DNA of 64,000 nt, taken from contig NZ_JAKFGN010000001.1 of NCBI RefSeq assembly GCF_021502575.1, positions 1,302,001-1,366,000 of the forward strand, in the 5' to 3' direction. The DNA is from Bradyrhizobium sp. G127. GTDB taxonomy: Bacteria > Pseudomonadota > Alphaproteobacteria > Rhizobiales > Xanthobacteraceae. Numbering within the stretch: position 1 is the first letter of the stretch; every line of letters starts with the position of its first letter. The notes below the pieces were generated by a model. It had not been told where the DNA came from, searched no databases, and saw only the letters and a list, made by a program, of their open reading frames with translations. Positions 9,468 to 18,678 of this stretch are shown in pieces. The position numbers were made by a program, and so were the translations under genes.

Positions 9468-11600
9468 TCAGACGCTTCCGACCGTTTTCAGGCGGGCGCG
9501 GGGATGGATTTCCGCCTGCGAAAGCACGGTGGTCTGGGCGCGGAAGCGCTCCACCAGCGAGCGCACGAATGGCCGGATAGCCGCCGACGTGACCAGCACC
9601 GGTGCCTCACCTTCGCGCGCGGCCTGCTCAAAGCGATCGCGTACAAGGGTCATGAACTCCGAGAGTTTCGACGGCTGCATTGCGAGGCTGCGCTCCTCGC
9701 CAGTGCCGATCAGCGATTCCGCGAAGGCCTGCTCCCACTTCGCGCTGAGTGCGATCAGCGGCAGGTAGCCATTCATCGATGTATTCTGCGCGCAGATTTG
9801 CCGCGCCAGCCGTGCGCGTACATGCTCGACCAGCGTCGCGGGATTGCGCGAGAAGGCGAGTGCGTCGGCGATGCCTTCGAGAATGGTCGACAGATCGCGG
9901 ATCGAGATGCGCTCGGCGAGCAGCAATTGCAGCACGCGCTGGATGCCCGACACGGTGATCTGGTTGGGCACGATGTCCTTGACGAGTTCGCCCTGTTCCT
10001 TCGGCAGGTCCTTCAGGAGTTTCTGCACCTCGCCGTAGGACAACAGGTCCGACATGTTGCCCTTGAGCAGTTCGGTGAGGTGTGTGGACAGGACGGTCGC
10101 GGCGTCCACCACGGTATATCCCTTGAGCGAGGCTTCCTCCTTGAGCGAGGCGTCGACCCAAGTCGCAGGCAATCCGAACGTCGGCTCCGTGGTGTGCGTG
10201 CCCGGAACGCTGACCTGATTGCCGGCAGGGTCCATCACCATGAACTGGTTGGCCCAGATGCGGCCGGTGCCGGCGTCCACTTCCTTGATCTTGATGACAT
10301 AGGTGTTGGCTTCGAGCTGCACATTGTCGAGAATTCGCACGGCGGGCATCACGAAGCCCATTTCGGTGGCGAGCGAACGGCGCAACGCCTTGATTTGATC
10401 GGTGAGGCGGTCCGTGCCGTCGGGTCCGTTGACCAGCGGCAGCAGCGCGTAGCCCAGTTCGATCTTGAGATCGTCAATCTTGAGGGCGCTCGAGATCGGT
10501 TCTTCGGCGGCTGCTGCGGCAGCCGCAGCAGCGGCTGGTGCGGCTGCTTCACGCGCTTCCTGGACCTTGGCGGCGCGATGATTGGTGCGCGCATTCCATG
10601 CCAGCCAGCCCGCGCCGCCGCCCAGCGCCAGAAACGGCAGCATCGGAATGCCCGGCAGCAGCGCCAGCACCAGCATCACGCCCGACGACATGCCGAGCGC
10701 CTGCGGATAGCCCGACAGCTGCTTCATCATCGCCTTGTCGGCGGCGCCGGTGACGCCCGCCTTGGAGACCAGAAGGCCGGCGGCGGTCGAAACGATCAGC
10801 GCCGGCACCTGAGTGACGAGGCCATCGCCCACCGTCAGCAGCGTGTAGGTGCGGGCAGCGTCCGCAAAGCCCATGCCCTGCTGCGCGACGCCGATGATGA
10901 TGCCGCCGATCACGTTGATGAACACCACCAGCAGGCCGGCAATGGCGTCACCGCGCACGAACTTCGACGCACCGTCCATCGCGCCGAAGAAGCCGCTTTC
11001 ATCCTCAAGCTCCTTGCGGCGGTGCTTGGCGGTCTTCTCGTCGATCAATCCGGCAGAAAGATCGGCATCGATTGCCATCTGCTTGCCGGGCATCGAGTCG
11101 AGGTGGAACCGCGCGGCGACTTCCGCGATGCGGCCCGAACCCTTGGTGATGACGACGAAGTTCACGATCACCAGAATCGTGAAAACGATAATTCCGATGA
11201 CGAAATTGCCGCTCATCACGAAATTGCCGAACGCCTCGATGACGTGGCCGGCTGCGGCGGTGCCTTCGTGGCCGTGCGACAGGATCAGACGGGTGGACGC
11301 CATGTTGAGTGACAGCCGCAGCATGGTCGAAATCAGCAGAACCGTAGGAAAGGCTGAGAATTCCAGCGGTGTCTGGATGAACAGCGCTGTCATCAGGATC
11401 AGGATCGACAGCGTGATCGAGATCGCGAGGAACAGGTCCAGCACCACCGCCGGCAGCGGCAGGATGAGCACCACAAGAATGGTGAGAACGCCGAAGGCCA
11501 GCGCGAGATCGCCGCGCCTGAGCATGGTGCCGATGTCGGAGAAACTGGGAAATCCGGAGCTTTTCGCCGTCTGGCCTTGGCCCGCCGTTACATCAACCAT
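9468..11600 (-). CDS. flhA: Flagellar biosynthesis protein FlhA
   Basis: Integral membrane core of the flagellar type III export gate. The 710 residues carry a hydrophobic N-terminal half with eight or so helices, the FlhA/InvA signature around LLISTMLRLSLNMASTRLIL, the charged FHIPEP-type cytoplasmic loop after KGSGRIAEVAARFHLDSMPG, an Ala-rich linker at about 395-410, and the C-terminal cytoplasmic domain. The frame extends 135 bases upstream, but the ATG at 11600 (MVDVTAGQGQTAKSSGFPS) gives the familiar FlhA start. A CtrA-type box lies 171 bp upstream. It stands apart from fliI-fliJ with stress genes between. Confidence 0.96.
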   Translation of the reverse strand: MVDVTAGQGQTAKSSGFPSFSDIGTMLRRGDLALAFGVLTILVVLILPLPAVVLDLFLAISITLSILILMTALFIQTPLEFSAFPTVLLISTMLRLSLNMASTRLILSHGHEGTAAAGHVIEAFGNFVMSGNFVIGIIVFTILVIVNFVVITKGSGRIAEVAARFHLDSMPGKQMAIDADLSAGLIDEKTAKHRRKELEDESGFFGAMDGASKFVRGDAIAGLLVVFINVIGGIIIGVAQQGMGFADAARTYTLLTVGDGLVTQVPALIVSTAAGLLVSKAGVTGAADKAMMKQLSGYPQALGMSSGVMLVLALLPGIPMLPFLALGGGAGWLAWNARTNHRAAKVQEAREAAAPAAAAAAAAAAEEPISSALKIDDLKIELGYALLPLVNGPDGTDRLTDQIKALRRSLATEMGFVMPAVRILDNVQLEANTYVIKIKEVDAGTGRIWANQFMVMDPAGNQVSVPGTHTTEPTFGLPATWVDASLKEEASLKGYTVVDAATVLSTHLTELLKGNMSDLLSYGEVQKLLKDLPKEQGELVKDIVPNQITVSGIQRVLQLLLAERISIRDLSTILEGIADALAFSRNPATLVEHVRARLARQICAQNTSMNGYLPLIALSAKWEQAFAESLIGTGEERSLAMQPSKLSEFMTLVRDRFEQAAREGEAPVLVTSAAIRPFVRSLVERFRAQTTVLSQAEIHPRARLKTVGSV

Positions 11601-11770
11601 TGCCGCCGCTTCCCCCCGCGCATGTCGTTCGCGGACCCCAAAGACGTGAGCGGCGGCCGAAGGGCCACCGTTCCTAAAGTGAGGCACCGCACTGGCATCC
11701 ACGGGTATTCCCCCGTTCTGCGCGACCGACGACACTCGACTTCACCCGGCAAAATTTGCCCAGCTTATGG

Positions 11771-11786
11771 TTAGTAAAGAGTTAAC
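11771..11786 (-). promoter_or_regulatory. CtrA box upstream of flhA
   Basis: On the minus strand the site reads TTAA, seven bases, CTAAC, continuing CAT, so the second half is CTAACCAT against a consensus TTAACCAT. Only one base departs from TTAA-N7-TTAAC. CtrA control of flagellar genes is established in alphaproteobacteria; occupancy here is inferred. Confidence 0.6.
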
Positions 11787-11894
11787 GGGGGATGCTGGCG
11801 GGTCATTTCGCTGATGCGAGAGGATGATATTCTCGCATAACCCCTATTCGGAGAACGACTTGACCCGAACGGCAATGCCGACGAGGTTGCCTGC

Positions 11895-13130
11895 GTGTCG
11901 GGCTCTAGCGATTCCACCTCCTCTTTGGCGGCGTTCACGCCGGACTCACGCGCTGCGTGGGTACGGTTGGGTATTGCCCTGATAATCGGATCGATCGGCA
12001 GCGTCGGCATGTGGTCGGTGGTGGTGGTCATCCCTATCGTGCAGGCGGACTTCGGCGCGACCCGGGGCGCAGCGTCGCTGGCCTTTACCTGCACCATGCT
12101 CGGCTTCGGTCTTGGTGGCATCGGCATGGGCCGGTTGTCCGACCGCTTTGGCATCGTGCCCGCGATCACCATCGGTATCGTCGCCATGCTGCTGGGTTAC
12201 CTCGGTGCTGGCTATGCCGCTGCGCTATGGCAATTCAACCTGATGCATTTTCTGATCGGCCTAGGCGCCGCGGCCACTTTCGGCCCGCTGATGACCGAGG
12301 CATCGCACTGGTTCGATCGCCACCGGGGCCTCGCGGTCACCATCGCCGCCAGCGGCAACTACATCGCCGGCACGTTCTGGCCTCCCGTCGTCGAACGCGG
12401 AACCGCCTATGCCGGATGGCGGGCCACGCACATCGCTATCGGAATTGGCTGCGCTATTATCATGGCGGTCGTAGTTGCGATCCTGCGTTGGCAGATCGGC
12501 AGCGAGTCCGTGCGCTCGCATGAGAACGCGCCGCCGCCGCGCGTCGATCTCCAGATCAACACGAATACGCTGACCATTATGCTTTGCATCGCAGCCGTTG
12601 CCTGCTGCGTGGCAATGTCGATGCCGCAGGTCCACATCGTCGCCTATTGCGGCGATCTCGGTTACGGCGTGGCTCGCGGCGCGGAGATGCTGTCGCTGAT
12701 GCTTGCCTTCGGCATCGTCAGCCGGATCGGCTCCGGTTTTCTCGCGGATCGCATCGGCGGCTTGCGCACGCTGCTGGTCGGTTCGATCGCGCAGGGCGTC
12801 GCGTTGATGTTCTATCTCTTCTTCGACGGCCTGATGTCGCTGTACATTATCTCTGCGATGTTCGGCCTGTTTCAAGGCGGCATCGTGCCGAGCTACGCCA
12901 TCATCGTGCGGGAATCGATGCCGTCCAGCGAAGCCGCGACCCGGGTGGGCATGGTGATCTTCGCGTCGGTGATCGGCATGTCGTTGGGGGGATGGGTTTC
13001 GGGCGTGATCTTCGACGCAACCGGCTCCTATGCCGCCGCTTTCCTGAACGGGGTCGGCTGGAATGCTCTGAACGTGACCATCGTTGTGGCGCTGCTGCTG
13101 CGCGCTCGCCGGCGCATGGCTTTTGCCTGA
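11895..13130 (+). CDS. MFS transporter (monocarboxylate/oxalate-formate type)
   Basis: A 411-residue major facilitator with about twelve transmembrane helices in two halves joined by a polar loop near residue 200. The first loop carries GMGRLSDRFG (about 80-89), the MFS motif A, and a similar SGFLADRIGG occurs in the second half. The GTG start at 11895 is used because no in-frame ATG occurs before the first helix. The overall pattern resembles monocarboxylate/oxalate-formate antiporters, but the substrate cannot be read from the sequence. Confidence 0.85.
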   Translation: MSGSSDSTSSLAAFTPDSRAAWVRLGIALIIGSIGSVGMWSVVVVIPIVQADFGATRGAASLAFTCTMLGFGLGGIGMGRLSDRFGIVPAITIGIVAMLLGYLGAGYAAALWQFNLMHFLIGLGAAATFGPLMTEASHWFDRHRGLAVTIAASGNYIAGTFWPPVVERGTAYAGWRATHIAIGIGCAIIMAVVVAILRWQIGSESVRSHENAPPPRVDLQINTNTLTIMLCIAAVACCVAMSMPQVHIVAYCGDLGYGVARGAEMLSLMLAFGIVSRIGSGFLADRIGGLRTLLVGSIAQGVALMFYLFFDGLMSLYIISAMFGLFQGGIVPSYAIIVRESMPSSEAATRVGMVIFASVIGMSLGGWVSGVIFDATGSYAAAFLNGVGWNALNVTIVVALLLRARRRMAFA

Positions 13131-13231
13131 CAGCCATTCGCTCCGTTCTAATCCTAAAGTCTTGACCTGAGGGGGCGGTCGTCCTAACGGACCTTCGCGC
13201 GAAACATCCGCGCCGTAACCAGAGCACGCCG

Positions 13232-13579
13232 ATGCATGTCACGTTGATGAAGGGGAAGATCCACCGCGCACGCGTGACCGAGGCGGATTTGCATTATGAA
13301 GGCTCGATCTCAATCGATCGGACACTGATCGATGCTGCCGGTTTCCTCATCAACGAACGCGTCGACATCTATAACATCGATACCGGCGCGCGCTTCTCGA
13401 CCTATGTCATCGAAGCGCCTGCCGGCTCTGGCGTTATCGGATTGAACGGCGCAGCGGCGCGGCTGGCGATGATGGGCGACAAGGTCATCATCGTGGCCTA
13501 TGCAAGTTTTGATGAAGTTGAAGCGCGGCAATTTCAGCCGCGTGTTGTTCTTGTCGACGAAAAGAACAGGAAACTCTAG
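13232..13579 (+). CDS. panD: Aspartate 1-decarboxylase PanD
   Basis: Makes beta-alanine for pantothenate/CoA synthesis by decarboxylating L-aspartate, using a pyruvoyl group formed by self-cleavage. The 115 residues contain the cleavage site at Gly24-Ser25 (HYEGSISID), the catalytic-site Tyr/Asn/Gly segment [12 protein letters not shown], and the C-terminal ends expected for the family. It precedes bioF by about 50 bp in the same direction, suggesting joint transcription of CoA-precursor and biotin genes. Confidence 0.95.
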   Translation: MHVTLMKGKIHRARVTEADLHYEGSISIDRTLIDAAGFLINERVDIYNIDTGARFSTYVIEAPAGSGVIGLNGAAARLAMMGDKVIIVAYASFDEVEARQFQPRVVLVDEKNRKL

Positions 13580-13630
13580 CGCGGTATTTGCCCGCATCCA
13601 TCTTCCTTCGTGACAATCGGGATTCGATGC

Positions 13631-14761
13631 ATGCATGAGCCATTCGAAGCAGACTTGCGCGATCTTGAGGGGCGGGGCCGTCTGCGCTCGCTTCGCAATC
13701 GCGTCGGGATCGACTTTACGTCGAATGACTATCTCGGATTGGCGGAATCTGATGAATTAAAGCGCGCCGCTGCCGAGGCCGTGGCGCGCGGGGTTCCGGT
13801 CGGAGCGGGCGGCTCTCGCCTGTTGCGTGGCAATCATTCCGAGCATGAGGCTTTGGAAGCTGAGGCTGCTGCGTATTTCGGAGCCGAGACGGCACTCTAT
13901 TTCGGCGGCGGCTTTGTCGCCAACCATGCAATCTTCTCGACACTGCCGCAGCGTGGCGATCTCGTTGTCCATGATGAATTGATTCACGCCAGCGTTCATG
14001 AAGGTCTGCGCAGCGGTCGCGCGGACCCTGTTGGCGTCCCACACAATAATGTAGATGCTTTCGACGCCGCGATCGTCCGCTGGCGCAAGGCCGGCGGCAA
14101 GGGGCGGCCCTGGATTTCGGTTGAGAGCCTTTACAGCATGGATGGCGACAGTCCGAATTTTGCGGAACTGTTTGCCGTCGCCGATCGTCATGAGGCGATG
14201 GTTGTCATCGACGAGGCTCATGCGACAGGTGTGCTGGGACCGCAGGGCCGGGGACTGGCTGCGGCGTTCGAGGGCCGCGACAATGTCATCACGCTGCATA
14301 CATGCGGCAAGGCGCTTGGCACTGTTGGTGGCTTTATTCTCGCGTCGCGCACCATCCGCGACTTTCTCGTCAACCGCGCGCGCCCCTTTATCTTCGCAAC
14401 CGCGCCGTCGCCGCTGATGGCAGCGATCACGCGGGCGGCCATCGAGATTTCACGCACCAATCCCGAGCGCCGCAAGCGGCTGGCGCGTCTGGTTCAATTT
14501 GCGGGCGATGAGTTGCGCCGCCGTTGCAACCTCGCGACGTCAGGCTCGCAAATCCTGCCGGTGATTATAGGCGCGGATCGCGCGGCGGTCGCTGTTGCCG
14601 CGTCCTTGCAGCGCCGCGGGTTCGATATTCGCGCGATCCGTCCGCCGACCGTTCCCGAGGGTACCGCGCGGTTGCGGATCGCGCTGACGCTGAATGTCAA
14701 CGAAGTCATCGTGGCGGAACTGTTCGAGGCGCTCGCCGAAGACATGCGGCAGGCGGCATGA
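13631..14761 (+). CDS. bioF: 8-amino-7-oxononanoate synthase BioF
   Basis: PLP enzyme condensing pimeloyl-thioester with L-alanine, the first step of biotin ring assembly. The 376 residues follow the alpha-oxoamine synthase fold: glycine-rich [15 protein letters not shown] (about 58-72), the cofactor aspartate in [10 protein letters not shown] (D194) and the PLP lysine K227 in THTCGKALG-type context. An in-frame GTG lies 21 bases upstream, but the ATG at 13631 is preferred because it gives a normal N-terminus. Its stop overlaps the bioD ATG. The general 5-aminolevulinate synthase relatives are excluded mainly by the bioD-bioA neighbours. Confidence 0.93.
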   Translation: MHEPFEADLRDLEGRGRLRSLRNRVGIDFTSNDYLGLAESDELKRAAAEAVARGVPVGAGGSRLLRGNHSEHEALEAEAAAYFGAETALYFGGGFVANHAIFSTLPQRGDLVVHDELIHASVHEGLRSGRADPVGVPHNNVDAFDAAIVRWRKAGGKGRPWISVESLYSMDGDSPNFAELFAVADRHEAMVVIDEAHATGVLGPQGRGLAAAFEGRDNVITLHTCGKALGTVGGFILASRTIRDFLVNRARPFIFATAPSPLMAAITRAAIEISRTNPERRKRLARLVQFAGDELRRRCNLATSGSQILPVIIGADRAAVAVAASLQRRGFDIRAIRPPTVPEGTARLRIALTLNVNEVIVAELFEALAEDMRQAA

Positions 14762-15399
14762 TCGTGCGTATTGTTGTCACCGGCACCGACACCGGCATCG
14801 GCAAGACGGTATTCGCCGCGGCCCTCGCCGGCGCGCTTGACGGGTTTTACTGGAAGCCGATCCAGGCGGGCCTCGACGAGGAGACCGACCGCGATACCGT
14901 CCAGCGGCTGTCTGGTCTTTCGCAAGATCGCCTGTTACCCGAGGCCTATCGATTGAAGACACCGGCATCGCCGCATCTCGCTGCCAGGATCGACGGCGTC
15001 GTCATCGATCCTGATACACTCGCTCTGCCGGACCTGAGCCAGCCGCTGGTGGTTGAAGGTGCGGGTGGTCTGATGGTGCCGCTGACGGAGAGCATCACAT
15101 ATATCGACGTCATAGCCCGGTGGCGCGCACCGGTGGTGCTCTGCGCGCGGACCACGCTCGGCACGATCAATCACAGCCTGTTGTCGATCGAGGCGCTGCA
15201 GGCGCGCAATATTCCCCTGCTCGGGGTCGCCTTTATTGGCGACGAGAATATGGAATCCGAACGGATCATTTGCGAGATGGGACGAGCGAAACGCCTTGGC
15301 CGCCTGCCGCGCCTCGCACGGCTGACGCACGACACCTTGCATTCGGCGTTTGCACAGCATTTCCATGTGGACGAATTTCGCAGGGACTCCGCCCGATGA
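14758..15399 (+). CDS. bioD: Dethiobiotin synthase BioD
   Basis: ATP-dependent carboxylase that closes the ureido ring of dethiobiotin. The 213 residues begin [17 protein letters not shown], which contains the BioD P-loop (9-17), followed by the substrate-lysine segment YWKPIQAG and the conserved [12 protein letters not shown]. It starts within the bioF stop (ATGA overlap) and ends within the bioA start, so the three genes are translationally coupled. Confidence 0.94.
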   Translation: MIVRIVVTGTDTGIGKTVFAAALAGALDGFYWKPIQAGLDEETDRDTVQRLSGLSQDRLLPEAYRLKTPASPHLAARIDGVVIDPDTLALPDLSQPLVVEGAGGLMVPLTESITYIDVIARWRAPVVLCARTTLGTINHSLLSIEALQARNIPLLGVAFIGDENMESERIICEMGRAKRLGRLPRLARLTHDTLHSAFAQHFHVDEFRRDSAR

Positions 15400-16655
15400 C
15401 GTCGAGATCGCCGGTATGGCATCCGTTCACGCAGCATGCGGTGCAGCCTGAAGCGGTCATGATTTCGAAAGGCGAGGGCGCGTGGCTCGAGGCCGCGGAT
15501 GGCCGCCGCATTTTCGATGCGATTTCATCGTGGTGGGTGGTGACCCACGGCCACCGTCATCCTCATATCATGCAGGCGATCAAGCAGCAGGCAGACCGTC
15601 TCGATCAAGTGATCTTTGCGGGATTCACGCACGAGCCCGCCGAGAAGCTCGCGCGTCGTCTTGTCGAGATTACGCCGCCGGAACTTGAATACGTCTTTTT
15701 CTCCGACAGCGGATCCACCTCGGTCGAAGTCGCGCTGAAAATGGCGCTCGGGTTCTGGCGGCATCACGGCAGCAATCGTAATCGCATTCTCGCGCTGGAA
15801 GGAGCCTATCATGGTGACACCATCGGCGGCATGTCGGTGGGAGAGCGTGGTGTGTTCAATGCGCCTTACGATCCGCTGCTGTTCGACGTCCAGCGGATCC
15901 CATTTCCAGCCGCAGGTCGCGAGCAGGCGACGCTGGATGCGCTCGATGCCGCCTGCATGAAAGGCGATGTTGCGGCCCTGATCGTCGAGCCGCTCGTTCT
16001 GGGGGCAGGCGGCATGCTAATCTATCCGCCGCATGTGCTCGCGGGGATGAAGCGCGTCTGTGCGGCGCACGAGATTCTTTTCATCGCCGACGAGGTGATG
16101 ACGGGGTGGGGCCGTACAGGCACATTGTTTGCCTGCGAGCAGGCCGATATCAGTCCGGACATCGCCTGCTATTCGAAGGGATTGACGGGCGGCTCGCTGC
16201 CGCTGGCAGTTACGCTCTGCCGTGCGGACATTTTCGACGCACATTATTCGGCGGACCGCAGCCGCACGTTCTTCCATTCCAGTTCGTACACCGCGAACCC
16301 GATTGCCTGCGCGGCAGCGCTGGCCAATCTGGAAATCTGGCAGCGCGAGCCGGTGATGGAGCGCATCAGCGCCATTGCCGCTTTCCATCAGGACAAGCTC
16401 GCGCGCTTTCGCGATGACGAACGTTTCTCCAATGTTCGTCAGATCGGAACCATCGCGGCGCTCGACCTTGCGGCCAAGGATGCAGGCTATCTGGCCGACA
16501 TCGGCCCGCGTCTCTATCGTGGTTTTCTCGCGCGCGGATTGCTGGTCCGGCCGCTCGGCAATACGATCTATATCATGCCGCCCTATTGCAGTACCGCGCA
16601 TGACCTCGATCTGGTCTACGATGCCGTCGATGAATTGGCGGACGAATCCGACTGA
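15396..16655 (+). CDS. bioA: Adenosylmethionine-8-amino-7-oxononanoate transaminase BioA
   Basis: Class III PLP aminotransferase that uses S-adenosylmethionine as amino donor to make 7,8-diaminopelargonate. The 419 residues include WHPFTQH at the N-terminus, the SAM-pocket pair WW46-47, the cofactor aspartate D232 in [14 protein letters not shown] and the PLP lysine K261 in CYSKGLTGG. The ATG overlaps the bioD stop. It ends the bioFDA run; bioB, needed for the final sulfur insertion, is not in the window. Confidence 0.95.
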   Translation: MTSRSPVWHPFTQHAVQPEAVMISKGEGAWLEAADGRRIFDAISSWWVVTHGHRHPHIMQAIKQQADRLDQVIFAGFTHEPAEKLARRLVEITPPELEYVFFSDSGSTSVEVALKMALGFWRHHGSNRNRILALEGAYHGDTIGGMSVGERGVFNAPYDPLLFDVQRIPFPAAGREQATLDALDAACMKGDVAALIVEPLVLGAGGMLIYPPHVLAGMKRVCAAHEILFIADEVMTGWGRTGTLFACEQADISPDIACYSKGLTGGSLPLAVTLCRADIFDAHYSADRSRTFFHSSSYTANPIACAAALANLEIWQREPVMERISAIAAFHQDKLARFRDDERFSNVRQIGTIAALDLAAKDAGYLADIGPRLYRGFLARGLLVRPLGNTIYIMPPYCSTAHDLDLVYDAVDELADESD

Positions 16656-16824
16656 GGATTGATGCCCCTGAACCGGAGCGGGCTTTTGGCCTGGATCGCG
16701 CCTGAACCGGCAGATAATGCAACAAGCCGGGATATTTGCGGGACGAGCATGGGTACGATTGCCCGGCGGCGGCGGTCATTGTATGGGGTGATTGCACCGT
16801 TGCCCGCCGTCATGGCGGACCGGC

Positions 16825-16900
16825 GGGCCTGTAGCTCAATGGTTAGAGCCGACCGCTCATAACGGTCTGGTTGCAAGTTCGAGTCTTGCCGGGCCCACCA
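16825..16900 (+). tRNA. tRNA with CAU anticodon, probably tRNA-Ile2 (lysidine type)
   Basis: A complete 76-base cloverleaf with encoded CCA: acceptor GGGCCTG/CGGGCCC, D-stem GCTC/GAGC, anticodon stem GACCG/CGGTC around CTCATAA, T-stem GCAAG/CTTGC around TTCGAGT. The anticodon is CAU; the acceptor and stems match tRNA-Ile(CAU) rather than initiator or elongator Met. The 3' half forms the left attachment repeat of an integrated element, so this part is probably supplied by the element. Confidence 0.88.
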
Positions 16901-16902
16901 AT
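16854..16902 (+). repeat. Left attachment site (attL) in the tRNA 3' half
   Basis: The 49 bp from the anticodon stem to two bases past CCA are repeated at 30003-30051 with two differences: CAAG/CTTG here against CAGG/CCTG at the right end. The two changes pair with each other in the T-stem, so both versions fold. Confidence 0.9.
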
Positions 16903-16906
16903 TCTT

Positions 16907-18115
16907 TCAATTAGTTAACGTTTTCATCTTTTTCTCGGATAACCGATTGGATAACTGATTGGCGGAATTTTGCTTCCGTGTGATCGCATCCGCCGCCGCT
17001 CGCATGAAGTCGGGATGGTGATGGCCATACACATTCTTCAACGTCTCCGGCGACATCCCCAAAAATCCTGATGATTGCCAGAGGTCAGCGCCACGCTGCA
17101 TCAGCCAAGTCGCAGCAGTGTGCCGAAGCGTGTGAGGCGTGACATTTCCTTCCTCGGTTGAAAGGTCCGCAATCTCCACGGCCCGTGCAAAGCCGTTCTT
17201 TACGGATGCGACGGCCTCGCCATTCCACTCGACAAAATGATCCTTGATGATCTTACGATCCATCCACCGCCGCATATGTGCGACCAGTCGCGTTGGCAGG
17301 GCAACGGGAGGCTGACGCTTGTTCGTGACGCGTTTGCCGATTGGAAGGCGGTGAAACACGCCAGTCTGAAGGTCAACGTAAGAATGCCCTTCCTTCCGGT
17401 AGGGGGAGGCCGCCGCGATGGCACTGGCACGAGTACCGGTGTAGAGACCGATCAGAATGAATCTTGCTATGTGGCGGAGAGGGTGTTTGTCCGTAACGAC
17501 CTTTTCGCCTTTTTTGGGTCCACGATGGATTGTTTGAACCTCACGGTGACGCCATGCGGCCCAAATCAGCTTGGCGGCTTCATCTCGCGTCAGCCAACGC
17601 TCGCGGGCTTTCCCCTTCGGTGGTAGGGCGACATTTATCACCGCATGATGCAGGTTCTGTTTTGCATGATGACCAATGGCTGCCCTCAGGTCTTCCAAGT
17701 CCCGACGCGCGCCACCGGCATTTCCTCGATGTTTGGCGTAATCGTTGCACAGCTTGGTAGTGAGCGACCCAAGCATCGTGCCACCGAGAAAATCATTCAG
17801 TCGGGTTATGCGCGCATCGAACCGCTTTTTGTAAAGGTCCGTCTCAAACGACTCGCGGCGGTCTTCGTGGTAGATCGCCAGCACATCGGCAATGTCGATA
17901 AGGTCCACGTCACGACGTGTCCGCACCGGCGAATACTTTGAGGCGATGTAGTCAGCTAAGCTGCGCTCTGCTGCTTCTGGTGGGCTGACTTCAAACGGTT
18001 TCGCAACGACTCCTGTGGCGATGGACCTTCCACCGTCTTTAATGATCCAGAGCGCGGAACGGCCATTACTTGCGGGCTTTTTCCAGAGTCTTGCAGGCTT
18101 ACGTTCGCGCGACAC
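16907..18115 (-). CDS. int: Tyrosine recombinase (phage-type integrase)
   Basis: Catalyses site-specific integration and excision at the adjacent tRNA. The 402 residues have an N-terminal arm-binding/SAM-like region (to about 170) and a C-terminal catalytic domain with the first arginine in IGLYTGTRASA, the HxxR box HTLRHTAATW and the nucleophile tyrosine in LKNVYGHHHPDF. The usual histidine of the LGH box is replaced (FLGMSPE). It ends five bases from attL. Its first 160 bp overlap the upstream excisionase-like gene. The last codons also encode the tandem 12-mer described separately. Confidence 0.93.
   Translation of the reverse strand: MSRERKPARLWKKPASNGRSALWIIKDGGRSIATGVVAKPFEVSPPEAAERSLADYIASKYSPVRTRRDVDLIDIADVLAIYHEDRRESFETDLYKKRFDARITRLNDFLGGTMLGSLTTKLCNDYAKHRGNAGGARRDLEDLRAAIGHHAKQNLHHAVINVALPPKGKARERWLTRDEAAKLIWAAWRHREVQTIHRGPKKGEKVVTDKHPLRHIARFILIGLYTGTRASAIAAASPYRKEGHSYVDLQTGVFHRLPIGKRVTNKRQPPVALPTRLVAHMRRWMDRKIIKDHFVEWNGEAVASVKNGFARAVEIADLSTEEGNVTPHTLRHTAATWLMQRGADLWQSSGFLGMSPETLKNVYGHHHPDFMRAAADAITRKQNSANQLSNRLSEKKMKTLTN
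16937..16962. repeat. Tandem 12-mer, candidate left integrase arm-type site
   Basis: GGATAACCGATT is followed at once by GGATAACTGATT, 35 bp inside attL. A very similar pair lies inside the right end (29899-29925) in the same orientation. Here the repeat also encodes the end of the integrase (NQLSNRLS). Arm-site function is inferred from position and repetition. Confidence 0.5.
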
Positions 18116-18351
18116 AGTTCCCTCATTCGCTCAATATCGGCCAGAGTCGTGAAATGCTTTCCGGCTATAGTTTCGACCGCTAGTCGCCCCCTCGCAACTT
18201 CTTTCCGCAGGCCGGAGAGCGTCATTCCACCGGCAGGGAATGCGAGGGCAAGTGCATCTTGCAGCCGCAAGGGAGTATTTGGCCCGCATATGCGAGCCAA
18301 GGTATTTCCAGAGTTCGACGGTACTGATTCCAAATGGTTTCTATCCATCAT
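17956..18351 (-). CDS. Excisionase-like DNA-binding protein
   Basis: A 131-residue protein with a MerR/excisionase-type winged helix at about 40-85 (GGMTLSGLRKEVARGRL, AGKHFTTLADIERMREL) and a polar, disordered tail. The gene runs 160 bp into the integrase gene in another frame, an arrangement I know from related rhizobial elements. It probably bends DNA during excision or regulates the integrase. Alternative: a simple transcriptional regulator. Confidence 0.7.
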   Translation of the reverse strand: MMDRNHLESVPSNSGNTLARICGPNTPLRLQDALALAFPAGGMTLSGLRKEVARGRLAVETIAGKHFTTLADIERMRELCRANVSLQDSGKSPQVMAVPRSGSLKTVEGPSPQESLRNRLKSAHQKQQSAA

Positions 18352-18354
18352 CCC

Positions 18355-18678
18355 TCACGAAGATCGCATTTTAGAGGACTTGCCTTTGGCTGGATCGATA
18401 ATTGCAGCGACGTTCCGCATGGCCTCGGCGATTGACGCCTCCCGCTGTTTGGCCTCCGCAAGCTGATGGGACATTCCCGCCTTACGGCCTTCTTCAGCTT
18501 CCAATGCCGCCATGGCGTTCGCCGTCTCCACCTTTGCCTCAGCGGCCTCCTCGGCGAGGCGCTTGGCTTCGAGCATGGCGGCCCTCTGCGCTTTCACCTC
18601 ATCTGACACCTTGATCGCATTGAGTCCGCGTGGACGGTGGGACCGGCGCGGAATTTGAAAATGGGGTACGTTAGACAT
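18355..18678 (-). CDS. Small coiled-coil protein of the element
   Basis: Function not recognised. From the ATG at 18678 it has 107 residues: a basic N-terminus (RRSHRPRGLN) and a long Ala/Glu/Lys helix at about 25-85 with heptad character, then a Lys-rich tail. The start overlaps the stop of the preceding gene by eight bases, showing coupling within the minus-strand operon; it ends three bases before the excisionase-like gene begins. The frame is open further upstream but would overlap the preceding gene more deeply. Confidence 0.6.
   Translation of the reverse strand: MSNVPHFQIPRRSHRPRGLNAIKVSDEVKAQRAAMLEAKRLAEEAAEAKVETANAMAALEAEEGRKAGMSHQLAEAKQREASIAEAMRNVAAIIDPAKGKSSKMRSS

Noticed and set aside
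9417-11312. 631-residue plus-strand frame opposite flhA
   Set aside because: It is a His/Arg/Gln-rich shadow of FlhA; FlhA itself is unambiguous.
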